Assembly (NCBI GenBank): GCA_023139045.1
Contig: JAGLOJ010000024.1
Span: forward strand, 1-64,000
Reading direction: 5' to 3'
From: Candidatus Sabulitectum sp.
Lineage (GTDB): Bacteria > Fermentibacterota > Fermentibacteria > Fermentibacterales > JCC-6
DNA: 64,000 bases
Part shown: positions 44,626 through 53,044 of the stretch, one piece after another
Numbering within the stretch: the first letter of the stretch is position 1
Layout: each line of letters begins with the position of its first letter
Notes under the pieces: model-generated
Database searches by the model: none
Told to the model about the DNA's origin: nothing
What the model saw: the letters and a program-made list of their open reading frames with translations, nothing else
Program-made: the position numbers and the translations under genes

Positions 44626-45327
44626 CTAGAAGCTGGTCTTTACACCGGCCCAGGTGGTTCTTGAGAGTGCTGTCGGAAGTCCAAACCGGACATTGGCAAA
44701 AAGTTCGCCTGCATCGTTTGGATCATTAAATTCGACCTTTACAATGACTTCGCTGTCGCAGTAAACGCCCCAGAAAGTACCGCCTCCGGCACCTCCGGTA
44801 GTACTTGTGGTACCCAGAGATCCACTGGTTCCAAATACCTCAATATCCACAGTTCCACCGTTGGGCATGACTATGAAGCCACCGAAGGCCTTTGTGGGTA
44901 CTGTGAAGTTGTACACGGCATCACCAGCAAGAGCATTGGGTCCTACAGATATGCTGGTGCAACCCGCGAAAGGAGGTTTCATCACAACCATGTCACCAGA
45001 GGCCTGTTCGTCGAGGGAAATGCCCTGAACTATGGTGTGGAGAGCGAAGAGGGAATTGTTGCAATCGTAATCCAGAGGACCGGCATCAGAACCCACTAGC
45101 GCTACCAGTGTGCTGGAGTAGTCTTCCGTTATCAGTCCCGGATTAGCGGCATCGAAGGCGCTCTCATCAGTGTAGAAAGTAAGCACATCGGTCCCGGAAT
45201 TCGCAGGGATGGAGATGTTTGCTCCAGATCCGCCATCCATTCCGGCAGTCATGGAAGTGTAGCTCAGCCCGTCAGCAACTGAAGTTGCTGCAAAAGCCAA
45301 TACTATAACAAAAAAAAGATACTTCAT
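44626..45327 (-). CDS. Secreted beta-sandwich protein, function unknown
   Basis: A 233-residue protein with a clear signal peptide (MKYLFFVIVLAFAATSVADG). The region LTFYTDESAFDAANPGLITEDYSS resembles the opening of many secreted, PEP-CTERM-associated domains (F-T-x-x-x-F-x-A-x-x-x-x-L-x-x-E-x-[FY]), but no PEP-CTERM tail is present; the protein ends in ALSRTTWAGVKTSF. Middle and end are Gly/Ser/Thr-rich beta-sheet sequence (TSGSLGTTSTTGGAGGGTFW). GAGAGGA precedes the ATG. Probably an exported or surface protein of unknown role. Confidence 0.65.
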   Translation of the reverse strand: MKYLFFVIVLAFAATSVADGLSYTSMTAGMDGGSGANISIPANSGTDVLTFYTDESAFDAANPGLITEDYSSTLVALVGSDAGPLDYDCNNSLFALHTIVQGISLDEQASGDMVVMKPPFAGCTSISVGPNALAGDAVYNFTVPTKAFGGFIVMPNGGTVDIEVFGTSGSLGTTSTTGGAGGGTFWGVYCDSEVIVKVEFNDPNDAGELFANVRFGLPTALSRTTWAGVKTSF

Positions 45328-45430
45328 TTTTCAGTTCCTCTCTGGTTTTGCCCGAAGGCGGTTTTTAAGTTCGTTTGTCCGAAACTTCTAAATAACAATA
45401 CATATAACGAAAGATGCTCTGCGTCTTCCC

Positions 45431-45880
45431 TCATTTAAAACCCTGTTCCACCGGTGAATAACGAGAATCACCGAAACCCAGTACAGCAAGGAAAATATAG
45501 GGAAGAAAAATCAAACCGATTGCAAACGCATCACTCCGTCCGAAATTTCTGGCAAGACCAATATCCATCAATATAAGAACAACGATGTTGGCAAACGGCA
45601 CAAACATCAAGACCACCCACCATTCCGGTTTACCTGCAATTTTCATGAGAACAACTGCGTTGTAAATGGGAACAATGGCTGCCCATCCGGGCTCTCCAGC
45701 CTTAACAAAGAGTTTCCATTGCGCTATGATCAGGAATGCTGCAATTGTAAGACTGATAATAACCATAACCATTGCGGATGCCACTCCCAGCAAGTCCTCC
45801 AGGCGAGGATCTCCAGCAAATGCAACGCTTGAAACAAGTAGAAGAGCCAGCAGACAAAAAATACCGGAAAGTTTCTTCAT
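45431..45880 (-). CDS. DUF5684-type small membrane protein
   Basis: A 149-residue protein with an N-terminal signal/anchor (KLSGIFCLLALLLVSSVAFA) and three further helices. AQWKLFVKAGEPGWAAIVPIYN, MKIAGKPEWWVVLMFVPFAN and ARNFGRSDAFAIGLIFLPYIFLAVLGFGDSRY match the DUF5684 family, whose function is unknown. In some relatives this domain sits next to signal peptidase I. AGGGGAG precedes the ATG. A single-gene unit in a mixed region. Confidence 0.8.
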   Translation of the reverse strand: MKKLSGIFCLLALLLVSSVAFAGDPRLEDLLGVASAMVMVIISLTIAAFLIIAQWKLFVKAGEPGWAAIVPIYNAVVLMKIAGKPEWWVVLMFVPFANIVVLILMDIGLARNFGRSDAFAIGLIFLPYIFLAVLGFGDSRYSPVEQGFK

Positions 45881-46068
45881 TTTCTCCCCTTTTAGTAATT
45901 TTCAGCATAATACAGCTTTGTTTACCACTGCACAAGCCCGAAGTTTTGTTTCCTCGTTCAAGGGTTGGCAATAATCAGTTTCCAGCCGATGATAACAGCA
46001 TCCTTGTCGTACTTGTGAACATTGCTGTATAAATACCTACCAACGCTCAAAGAAAGGGAGGGCCAGGG

Positions 46069-47016
46069 ATGGTTAAAAGAAACCCGGTACAGAATTTTAT
46101 GCGAGGTCTTATTCGCCTCGTGATATTTGCCCCTTTATGGATGATGTTCGTCTGGCCATATTTTACTGTTTCCCGTTTCAGGTTTGACGGATCAATTCTA
46201 TGGATTGGTTTTTTGACTTTTGCTATCTTCTGGATCGCAAATCTTTTTGCAAAGATGGTCCATGTTCTGCCACAGTGGCAGAGAATGGTTCTTCTTCGTC
46301 TGGGGAAATCTGTTGGAGTTCGCGGTCCGGGCTTCTTTCTTATTCCACCCTTCATTTACTCCGTTGCCAGAATTGTTGATATCAGAATAACGACGTATGA
46401 GGTAAAGGCAACTAAGACCCTGACCAAAGACAATATTCCCATTGATGTCACCGCTGCTGTTGAACTTGAGATTGAAAATCCGGAGAAGGCAGTTATTGAT
46501 GTTCAGAACTACTGGAAAACAACCGAATGGGTTTCGATGGAAGCTTTGAAAAGCACCATTGGCGGTAACGACCTAAGACCCCTTCTCAGTGAAACAGAGA
46601 GAATAGCTGAAGAGCTTAAGGCCGGTATAGACAAAGCAGCATCAGATTACGGTGTGAATGTACGCGCTGTACGCATAACCGATGTTGGCACTCCGCAATC
46701 TCTTGTTGAAGAACTTGCAGTTATTGCCAGAGCCGAGAGATCTGCAAAGGCAAAGGTTATTCAGGCAAAAGCAGAACTGACAGTTGCCGAGTCTCTTGCC
46801 CAGGCTTCCCAATTGCTCGCTGGGCAACCGAATGCCATGGAGCTGAGACAGATTCAGGCACTTCTTGATATTTCCAAAGAAGAAGGTTCCATGGTTATTG
46901 TCTATCCGGCAAAGTTTGGAATGGGAGAACAGATTGCAGCGGCAACTGCCGGTAATCAGGTAGACATGCACAAGCCCGGGAAATTCATCCTTAAGGATTC
47001 ATCTGAAATGCAGTAG
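46069..47016 (+). CDS. SPFH/band-7 (stomatin/slipin-like) membrane protein
   Basis: A 315-residue protein. N-terminal hydrophobic hairpin (about residues 15-60), then the SPFH core: QWQRMVLLRLGKSVGVRGPGFFLIPP, VDIRITTYEVKATKTLTKDNIPIDVTAAV and the coiled-coil helix AELTVAESLAQASQLLAG. Slipins form oligomeric membrane microdomains and often guard against stress together with an NfeD-type protease; no NfeD gene is adjacent. GGGAGGGCCAGGG precedes the start. Confidence 0.9.
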   Translation: MVKRNPVQNFMRGLIRLVIFAPLWMMFVWPYFTVSRFRFDGSILWIGFLTFAIFWIANLFAKMVHVLPQWQRMVLLRLGKSVGVRGPGFFLIPPFIYSVARIVDIRITTYEVKATKTLTKDNIPIDVTAAVELEIENPEKAVIDVQNYWKTTEWVSMEALKSTIGGNDLRPLLSETERIAEELKAGIDKAASDYGVNVRAVRITDVGTPQSLVEELAVIARAERSAKAKVIQAKAELTVAESLAQASQLLAGQPNAMELRQIQALLDISKEEGSMVIVYPAKFGMGEQIAAATAGNQVDMHKPGKFILKDSSEMQ

Positions 47017-47131
47017 TGCTGTAGCAGGTTTATGTTTCTGTCGTACTGGAATCAGTGTTTTGAAAACCAGGAGGAATTAACGTCAAAGTGGCTTCCGGAA
47101 ATGCACATTGAGTTGTTAATGAGGAGATGAC

Positions 47132-47707
47132 ATGAATCCTGCCGCTGTTTCCCCGGTAATGGAAACTGACAGGCTTGTTTTGCGAGAGCACAGGGAACAG
47201 GATGCAAGATCGATTCTTGAACTGTTCGGAGATACTGAAGTAGTGCGGCATTTCGGCATGAAGCCCATATCTTCATTGAATGCTGCTGAACAGATGATCA
47301 AATACTTCAGAAAGAACAGCAGGGAAGCCGGTTTGACCAGATGGGCTGTTGCACTGAAAAGTGAAGATGCTGTTGTGGGAAGTGTTTTTTACACAAATAT
47401 TGAAAAACCGTATTTTCGAGCGGAGATCGGATTTCTTCTAAACCGCAGTTACTGGGGAAGAGGAATCATGAAAGAAGCGGCGGAGAGGGTAATTTCTTTC
47501 GGTTTTGAACAGATGAGCCTCAACAGAATTCAGGCGCTGGTTTCTGTCGATAACCGGAGATCAGTCAGTCTTATCGAACGGCTCGGTTTCAGTAAAGAGG
47601 GAGTTCTGCGAGAGCACAGCTTCAACTATGTAGAAAAAAGATTCGAAGATATGTACGCATTCGCGCTGCTTGCTCGGGATCACAAAAAAACAGAGAGAGA
47701 GCCCTGA
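47132..47707 (+). CDS. GNAT acetyltransferase (RimJ/RimL type)
   Basis: A 191-residue N-acetyltransferase: TDRLVLREHREQDARSI at the start, AEIGFLLNRSYWGRGIMKEAAERVISFGFE with the acetyl-CoA loop (x-x-x-x-GRG), and RIQALVSVDNRRSVSLIERLGFSKEGVLR. This is the RimJ/RimL-like family acetylating protein N-termini or small amines. GAGGAG precedes the ATG. One-base overlap with the next gene. Confidence 0.9.
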   Translation: MNPAAVSPVMETDRLVLREHREQDARSILELFGDTEVVRHFGMKPISSLNAAEQMIKYFRKNSREAGLTRWAVALKSEDAVVGSVFYTNIEKPYFRAEIGFLLNRSYWGRGIMKEAAERVISFGFEQMSLNRIQALVSVDNRRSVSLIERLGFSKEGVLREHSFNYVEKRFEDMYAFALLARDHKKTEREP

Positions 47708-48138
47708 TGCCGGACTGGAATGATGATGAGTACGCACCGTTCAAAATTATCATTGAAACTTACGTTAACTCCCTGAACAACGGGACACTGCAGAACCTTA
47801 TTCCATACCTTGCCAGTGATGTTGTTCTGTCAAGAGGTCTGACCTGCTCCGGGAAAGAAAAAGTACTTTCTTTTCTGGAGAATCTGCTTGGCGGAATCAA
47901 GTTTGAACTGCTTGACTGCAGTATGGGATTTTTCAACGGAAATGAAGCGCAGATTCTTCTGTACATGCAGATTTATCACAGCAGAGAGAAGCGGGAACTG
48001 CATATAGAATCACTGTTTCTCAACAGACAGAAACACCGCTGGCTTATCAGCAGAATCTTCGGTCTGGGTTTCGAACCGGAGGAACACGACCGGTACTTCA
48101 AGCCTTTCCTGGATGACTCAGAGAAAGGAAGAACATAG
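47707..48138 (+). CDS. NTF2/SnoaL-like fold protein
   Basis: A 143-residue protein resembling the SnoaL-like cone fold: KIIIETYVNSLNNGTLQNLIPYLASDVVLSRG..., GKEKVLSFLENLLGGIKFELLDCSMG, and QIYHSREKRELHIESLFLNRQKHRWLISRIFGLGF. Members are small-molecule-binding enzymes or regulators with varied roles. It is co-transcribed with the acetyltransferase (TGATG overlap) and convergent with the flavoprotein gene. Function unknown. Confidence 0.6.
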   Translation: MPDWNDDEYAPFKIIIETYVNSLNNGTLQNLIPYLASDVVLSRGLTCSGKEKVLSFLENLLGGIKFELLDCSMGFFNGNEAQILLYMQIYHSREKRELHIESLFLNRQKHRWLISRIFGLGFEPEEHDRYFKPFLDDSEKGRT

Positions 48139-48191
48139 TTCAATATTCAGAATGGAGAATACCTGCAACCCCCGTGGAGCAACTCAAATAC

Positions 48192-49259
48192 TTATGAAAG
48201 CAGAGGTTCCGCTTCCGTGGTCAATTCCTGTATAAGTTCCTCAACGCTGACTATTTTATCGATTCTGGTCACATTTTCACCGCACATCGGGAATCCTGTG
48301 TCAAGATGCCCCCGGGACGAGTCCAGCAATGCAAGAGCAATACAGTAATTGGCCTTGTCGGCATCGCATGTTATCAGGCACTTGTAGAAGCATTTGAATT
48401 TCTGTTTTTCACCCAGGCTCTTCTCAACGAAGGGGGTTTTGATTACTCGTGCCGGAAGCCCGACTGGAGAGAGGATCACAGCTACATCCTCTTCTTTTGC
48501 ATCAATATAAGACTGTTTATACTCGTCAGATACATCACACTCGTGCGTGGCTACAAATCGTGTTCCCATTTGAACCCCACTGGCACCCATGTTCAGGAAT
48601 CTTGCCAGGTCTGCACCTGTATAAACGCCACCGGCTGCTATGACAGGAATCTTTCGTCCGGCCTGCTGCTCATAGCGCTCAGTGACAACCAGTGTTTCGC
48701 GAACCAGTGTATCCAGATCGGACGCTGTACCGTCAAGAAGATCCTGCAACTTGAACCCCAGGTGGCCACCTGCCATTGGGCCTTCCACGACAATAGCGTC
48801 TGGAAACCGTGAATATTTCTTTGACCATGAGCGGCAGATAACATCAGCGGCCCGACCTGATGAAATGATAGGAACCAGCTTCATCGGTGAATCACCTGCG
48901 AATTCAGGCAGGCGCAGAGGAAGGCCGGCACCTGCAAAGAGAACATCAACACCCTCATCGGCACAGGTTTTAACCATGTCGCCAAAATTGGTCAGTGCAA
49001 CCATTACATTAACACCCACTGGAAGCCCCTGTCGCTTCACTTTCCGGATCTCGGAAGAAAGAGCCTGGCGGGATCTCTGCATGTATGGTATAGAGGTATC
49101 CATCTCTTCGCCAAGCCCCACGCTGGCAATAACACCAAGACCGCCTGTCAGAGAAACCGCAGAAGCAAGTGATGCTTTTGATACGGAAACACCCATACCG
49201 CCCTGAACAATTGGAATGCGAATAGTCAGATCACCGATTTTAAGGCTCGGTATTTTCAT
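48192..49259 (-). CDS. Nitronate monooxygenase-family (NPD) flavoprotein
   Basis: A 355-residue FMN-dependent TIM-barrel protein: IPIVQGGMGVSVS, GVNVMVALTNFGDMV, VVEGPMAGGHLGFK (catalytic histidine of AGGH), IPVIAAGGVYTGADLARFLNMGASGVQMGTRFVATHECDVS. The family oxidises nitronates; the related FabK is an enoyl-ACP reductase, and which one this is cannot be settled by eye. ATG 49259 follows AAGGGTTC. The C-terminal 90 residues with several cysteines (FKCFYKCLITCDADKANYC) are characteristic of a bacterial/clostridial subgroup. Confidence 0.85.
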   Translation of the reverse strand: MKIPSLKIGDLTIRIPIVQGGMGVSVSKASLASAVSLTGGLGVIASVGLGEEMDTSIPYMQRSRQALSSEIRKVKRQGLPVGVNVMVALTNFGDMVKTCADEGVDVLFAGAGLPLRLPEFAGDSPMKLVPIISSGRAADVICRSWSKKYSRFPDAIVVEGPMAGGHLGFKLQDLLDGTASDLDTLVRETLVVTERYEQQAGRKIPVIAAGGVYTGADLARFLNMGASGVQMGTRFVATHECDVSDEYKQSYIDAKEEDVAVILSPVGLPARVIKTPFVEKSLGEKQKFKCFYKCLITCDADKANYCIALALLDSSRGHLDTGFPMCGENVTRIDKIVSVEELIQELTTEAEPLLS

Positions 49260-49663
49260 TAGAACCCTTCTGTCGTGGTACAATTTATTGTGCTATCACA
49301 CACCAATGAAGCGAATGATATCGTTAAATCTCTTAAAAGCACAGACATCCCAAAACACCGAAAAGCGGTCCAGGACGATTGCTTCACCCGTATGCATCGA
49401 AAATACCACAAACCTGGCCGACATACAACCATACAAAGCAAAAAGTTGGGAAGATGGAACAGAGCATTGTATTGTGCGGTTCCACCGGAGTTTTACTTTG
49501 CATCAGGGAAGAGACATATCCAGAAATCACAGTCCGATATCTATACCGATTCACATCAATGGAAGGAGTGAGCACTTGTATCCCTTCCTGCGTATCTTTG
49601 TTTCTGTCTTTCAGTTTTGTATCATTCCTGATACAGAAGGCAGAAAAAGAAGTGAGAGGAAAC
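49260..49663. other. Intergenic region upstream of the adenosine deaminase pair
   Basis: About 400 bp between divergent genes. Open frames exist here (including one that reads into the first deaminase), but the residues match no family and the deaminase has a clear internal start with its own ribosome site. No promoter or hairpin stood out. Confidence 0.5.
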
Positions 49664-50872
49664 ATGATTATAACACGTGAGCTTATCGAAAAACTGCCAA
49701 AGACTGACCTGCATCTGCACCTGGACGGGTCTGTCAGGATTGAAACCCTTATCGAACTGGCTAAGGACAGTAGTGTTGAGTTGCCTTCATACACAGTGGA
49801 GGGTTTGAAGGAAATAGTGTTCAAAGACAGTTACAAGGATCTTGATGACTACCTGAAGGGATTCGGTTACACTTGTGCCGTAATGCGCACGGAAGAAAAT
49901 ATTGAACGAATCTCATATGAGCTTGCCCTGGATAACCAGAAGGAAGGTGTTCGGTACATCGAGGTTAGATATGCTCCTCAACTTCATGCCGGCAGGAAAA
50001 TGACCATGCTTGACACAATCAAGGCCGTCAACAACGGTTTAAGCAGGGCCAAGCGTGAGTTCAACAGCCGCGAGGCAGTGATCTCCGGTGCGGAACCACC
50101 ATTTGAATATGGAATAATTGCCTGCGCCATGCGTTACTTCAACAAATACTTTTCAGACTATTTCGATGATATGATTTCTGTACATTCCTACTCGGAAGAG
50201 GATAAGATATTCGGACTTGCCTCTCTCGAAGTGGTCGGGGCTGCTGTTAAGGCCAGAAGAGAAATGGGTCTTCCTGTGGTGGGAGTCGACCTTGCAGGTC
50301 CGGAAAAGGGAAACCCTCCAATCCACCACCGTGAAGCATACATGCTTGCTCAGAGGAATTTCCTGAACAAGACTGTTCATGCCGGAGAGGCATATGGCCC
50401 TGAAAGCATCTTTCAGGCTATCACAGAGCTTGGCGCAGGTCGTATAGGCCACGGGACATCCCTGTTCAAGTCGGAGACAATTACCGACTCATCTATTCTG
50501 GACAGAGATATGTATGTAAACGATCTTGTGCAGTTCATCGCTGACAGAAGAATTACCATTGAAGTCTGTCTTACTTCCAATATGCAGACCGACCCGCAAT
50601 TGCTCAGACTGGAAGATCATCCATTCCGCAGGATGCTCGAAAACAAGTTGTCCTGTTCAATCTGTACCGACAACAGAACGGTCTCACACACCACAGTAAC
50701 CGATGAAGTGTTCAAGGCTGTGCAGGCCTTTGACCTGTCATTGAGTGAGGTGAAAACTCTCATGGTATATGGCTTCAAGAGAAGCTTCTTCCCGCATGCC
50801 TACAGGGATAAGAGAGCTTATGTAAGGCAGTGTATGAACTACTTTGAGAAGATTGTTAATGGCTCAATCTGA
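49664..50872 (+). CDS. add: Adenosine deaminase family protein, copy 1
   Basis: A 402-residue TIM-barrel deaminase: KLPKTDLHLHLDGSVR (zinc histidines and the aspartate that contacts the ribose), NFLNKTVHAGEAYGPES (catalytic glutamate in HAGE), GRIGHGTSLF (histidine) and CSICTDNRTVSHTT (zinc aspartate with the TDNR form found in bacterial ADAs). It converts (deoxy)adenosine to inosine and ammonia. ATG 49664 follows GAGAGGA. A close paralogue follows 33 bp later. The products could feed the xanthine dehydrogenase encoded upstream in the window. Confidence 0.88.
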   Translation: MIITRELIEKLPKTDLHLHLDGSVRIETLIELAKDSSVELPSYTVEGLKEIVFKDSYKDLDDYLKGFGYTCAVMRTEENIERISYELALDNQKEGVRYIEVRYAPQLHAGRKMTMLDTIKAVNNGLSRAKREFNSREAVISGAEPPFEYGIIACAMRYFNKYFSDYFDDMISVHSYSEEDKIFGLASLEVVGAAVKARREMGLPVVGVDLAGPEKGNPPIHHREAYMLAQRNFLNKTVHAGEAYGPESIFQAITELGAGRIGHGTSLFKSETITDSSILDRDMYVNDLVQFIADRRITIEVCLTSNMQTDPQLLRLEDHPFRRMLENKLSCSICTDNRTVSHTTVTDEVFKAVQAFDLSLSEVKTLMVYGFKRSFFPHAYRDKRAYVRQCMNYFEKIVNGSI

Positions 50873-50905
50873 TTCGATTCGACCTCATCGGAATCAGCAG
50901 GAAAC

Positions 50906-52114
50906 ATGAAGATCACCCGGGAGCTTGTTGCAAAACTTCCCAAGACTGATCTGCATCTTCACCTTGGCGGGTCAATGCGCCTGGAAACCCTGATTGATCT
51001 CGCGAAAAAGGATCGCGTAGAGCTTCCATCCTTTACCGTTCAGGGATTAAGGGAAACGGTGTTTAAAGAGAGCTATCACACTCTTGAAGACTATCTGAAG
51101 TGTTTTGTATACCCCGGTGCCGTTATGCAGAAACCGGAAAACCTTTCTCGCATTGCCTATGAGCTTGCAGTCGATAATCAGAACGAAGGTGTCAGATACA
51201 TAGAGGTGAGGTTCGCTCCTCAGCGTTATGCCGGCGGTGAAATGGACTTGCCCCAGGTGCTTGAAGCTGTCAACGACGGGTTGAACAGGGCCAGGCGGGA
51301 ATTCAACAGCCGCGAGGTAATAGTCTCCGGCAGAGAACCTCGTTTTGACTACGGGATTATTGCCTGTGCGATGCGCTATTTCACAAAAGAATCATCCATG
51401 TATTTCAAAGGGATTTTTTCTGTTCACGCTCATTCCCGGCATGACAGGATTTTTGGTCTTGCCTCCTTTGAACTGACCGGAGCCATTGTTAAGGCCAGGA
51501 GGGAAAAAGGAATTCCCGTGGTTGCAATTGATATTGCCGGACGTGAGAAGGGGTATCCGCCGATTCACCACCGTGAAGCCTACATGCTGGCCCGCAGAAA
51601 CTTCCTGAATAAAACGGTTCATGCGGGGGAGGCTTACGGACCGGAGAGCATCTTTCAGGCCATAACGGAGCTTGGTGCCGACCGGATTGGTCACGGTACA
51701 TCGTTATTCAACCCTGAGGCAATCAGTGACCCGGCCATAACAGACAGACAGAGGTATGTTGATGATCTTGTTCGGTTCATTGCGGACAGAAGAGTAACCA
51801 TTGAGGTCTGTCTTTCTTCAAACATGCAGACAGACCCCGAGCTTCATCGTCTGGAGGATCATCCCTTCCGCAGGATGATGAGCAACAGGCTTTCGTGCAC
51901 CATCTGCACAGACAACAGAACTGTATCCAACACAACGGTTACCGATGAGGTTCTAAAAGCGGTAAATGCGTTCAATCTTTCTTATGCGCAACTGAAGAGT
52001 CTTGTGGCATACGGCTTCAAACGCAGCTTTTTTCCTCACAATTACAGGAAAAAAAGAGCTTATGTAAAGCAGTGCATGGACTACTTTGAAGAGGTTACGG
52101 CAGATTCAATCTGA
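50906..52114 (+). CDS. Adenosine deaminase family protein, copy 2
   Basis: A 402-residue paralogue of the preceding gene, the same length and alignable end to end. It keeps HAGE, RIGHGT and CTDNRTVSNTT, but the N-terminal motif is HLHLGGS instead of HLHLDGS. In mammalian adenosine deaminase that aspartate binds the nucleoside 5'-hydroxyl, so this copy may act on another nucleoside or a 5'-modified substrate. The catalytic metal residues are intact. Its last 20 bp overlap the convergent hypothetical gene. Confidence 0.82.
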   Translation: MKITRELVAKLPKTDLHLHLGGSMRLETLIDLAKKDRVELPSFTVQGLRETVFKESYHTLEDYLKCFVYPGAVMQKPENLSRIAYELAVDNQNEGVRYIEVRFAPQRYAGGEMDLPQVLEAVNDGLNRARREFNSREVIVSGREPRFDYGIIACAMRYFTKESSMYFKGIFSVHAHSRHDRIFGLASFELTGAIVKARREKGIPVVAIDIAGREKGYPPIHHREAYMLARRNFLNKTVHAGEAYGPESIFQAITELGADRIGHGTSLFNPEAISDPAITDRQRYVDDLVRFIADRRVTIEVCLSSNMQTDPELHRLEDHPFRRMMSNRLSCTICTDNRTVSNTTVTDEVLKAVNAFNLSYAQLKSLVAYGFKRSFFPHNYRKKRAYVKQCMDYFEEVTADSI

Positions 52115-53000
52115 CGGCACCCAGGAAGAGTCTGCTGTACACAATCAAACGGGGGTTCGGGGTTTCCAGTCTGATCGTGCTGATGGAATTGTGGTATTCA
52201 TCAGGTATCGGGAAAACCAGCCAGTAAGAGCCGTCCTCTGTGAATACCGGTTCCCAGGTTTCCCAGAGAGCATTGATCTCCATGGGTTCAAGGTTTGATC
52301 TGCCCCAGCAGGCGAAAGTATTCAATATCATATCCGAACTGATTTCAGAGGCTGTTGGAATCCTGAACGGGGTAAATTCTTCTACTGGTGCTGTGATGGA
52401 GAAAATGCCCTCAGGAGAAAAAAGGATGGCTTCCTGAATTCCTTTTACGGGCAAGGCCGGGTTACCGCCTGAGCCCCAGCTGAAGAAGTTGTCTGTGAAA
52501 TCCCGGTGCACTGTACACTCATAGTAAAGAAAATTTTCTGTCATATCGGTGTATTCCTGATAAAGGAGCAGCGATGCTACCTGTCGCCATGAATCCATAG
52601 CCCACCAGAAGGGGCCATCGTAGACATTGGTAACCTCTTCACTTACGAGACCCTCTACTCCCGAAATCACTTCCGCATACGCACTTGCTGAAATATCCCA
52701 TTCCGCCATACTCTGAGAAATTCTGTCCGGAGCGGGGTATGTGAGTGTGATGCTCTGCTCACCTGTTGTTACAATGAAAGTTCCGTTCTCGAACGGTTCA
52801 CCGTGTATCCAGATAACCGGAGCCTCAGCACACATATCGGGAGTGACATAATCGGGATAGAGATCTGTACTCTGCCAGGTCTCACCGCACATTAGGCCGG
52901 TATTCTCTTCGAAAACAACGACACCCCATTCGTGCACTTCATTCTGAACATCACTTTGAACATGTCCTGATGCAATCAGCAGGAAACTAACAAGCAGCAT
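52095..53000 (-). CDS. Secreted protein of unknown function
   Basis: A 301-residue protein starting at ATG 53000 after GGGAGAG, with a signal peptide (MLLVSFLLIASGHVQS). The mature part is rich in Trp, Tyr and acidic residues (VHEWGVVVFEENTGLM; GPFWWAMDSWRQVASLLLYQEY; FFSWGSGGNPALPVKG). VHEWGV near the mature N-terminus occurs in some large secreted proteins of uncultured bacteria, but I cannot name the family. Its 3' end overlaps the convergent deaminase gene by 20 bp. Confidence 0.65.
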   Translation of the reverse strand: MLLVSFLLIASGHVQSDVQNEVHEWGVVVFEENTGLMCGETWQSTDLYPDYVTPDMCAEAPVIWIHGEPFENGTFIVTTGEQSITLTYPAPDRISQSMAEWDISASAYAEVISGVEGLVSEEVTNVYDGPFWWAMDSWRQVASLLLYQEYTDMTENFLYYECTVHRDFTDNFFSWGSGGNPALPVKGIQEAILFSPEGIFSITAPVEEFTPFRIPTASEISSDMILNTFACWGRSNLEPMEINALWETWEPVFTEDGSYWLVFPIPDEYHNSISTIRLETPNPRLIVYSRLFLGAVRLNLP

Positions 53001-53044
53001 GATCTCTCCCTTCGTTTTTTTAAGATACACAGGGAGTTAACCGG

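Noticed and set aside
49275-49663. Open frames upstream of the first adenosine deaminase, including one fused to it
   Set aside because: The residues match no family, and ATG 49664 with GAGAGGA gives a protein of exactly the same length as the tandem paralogue.
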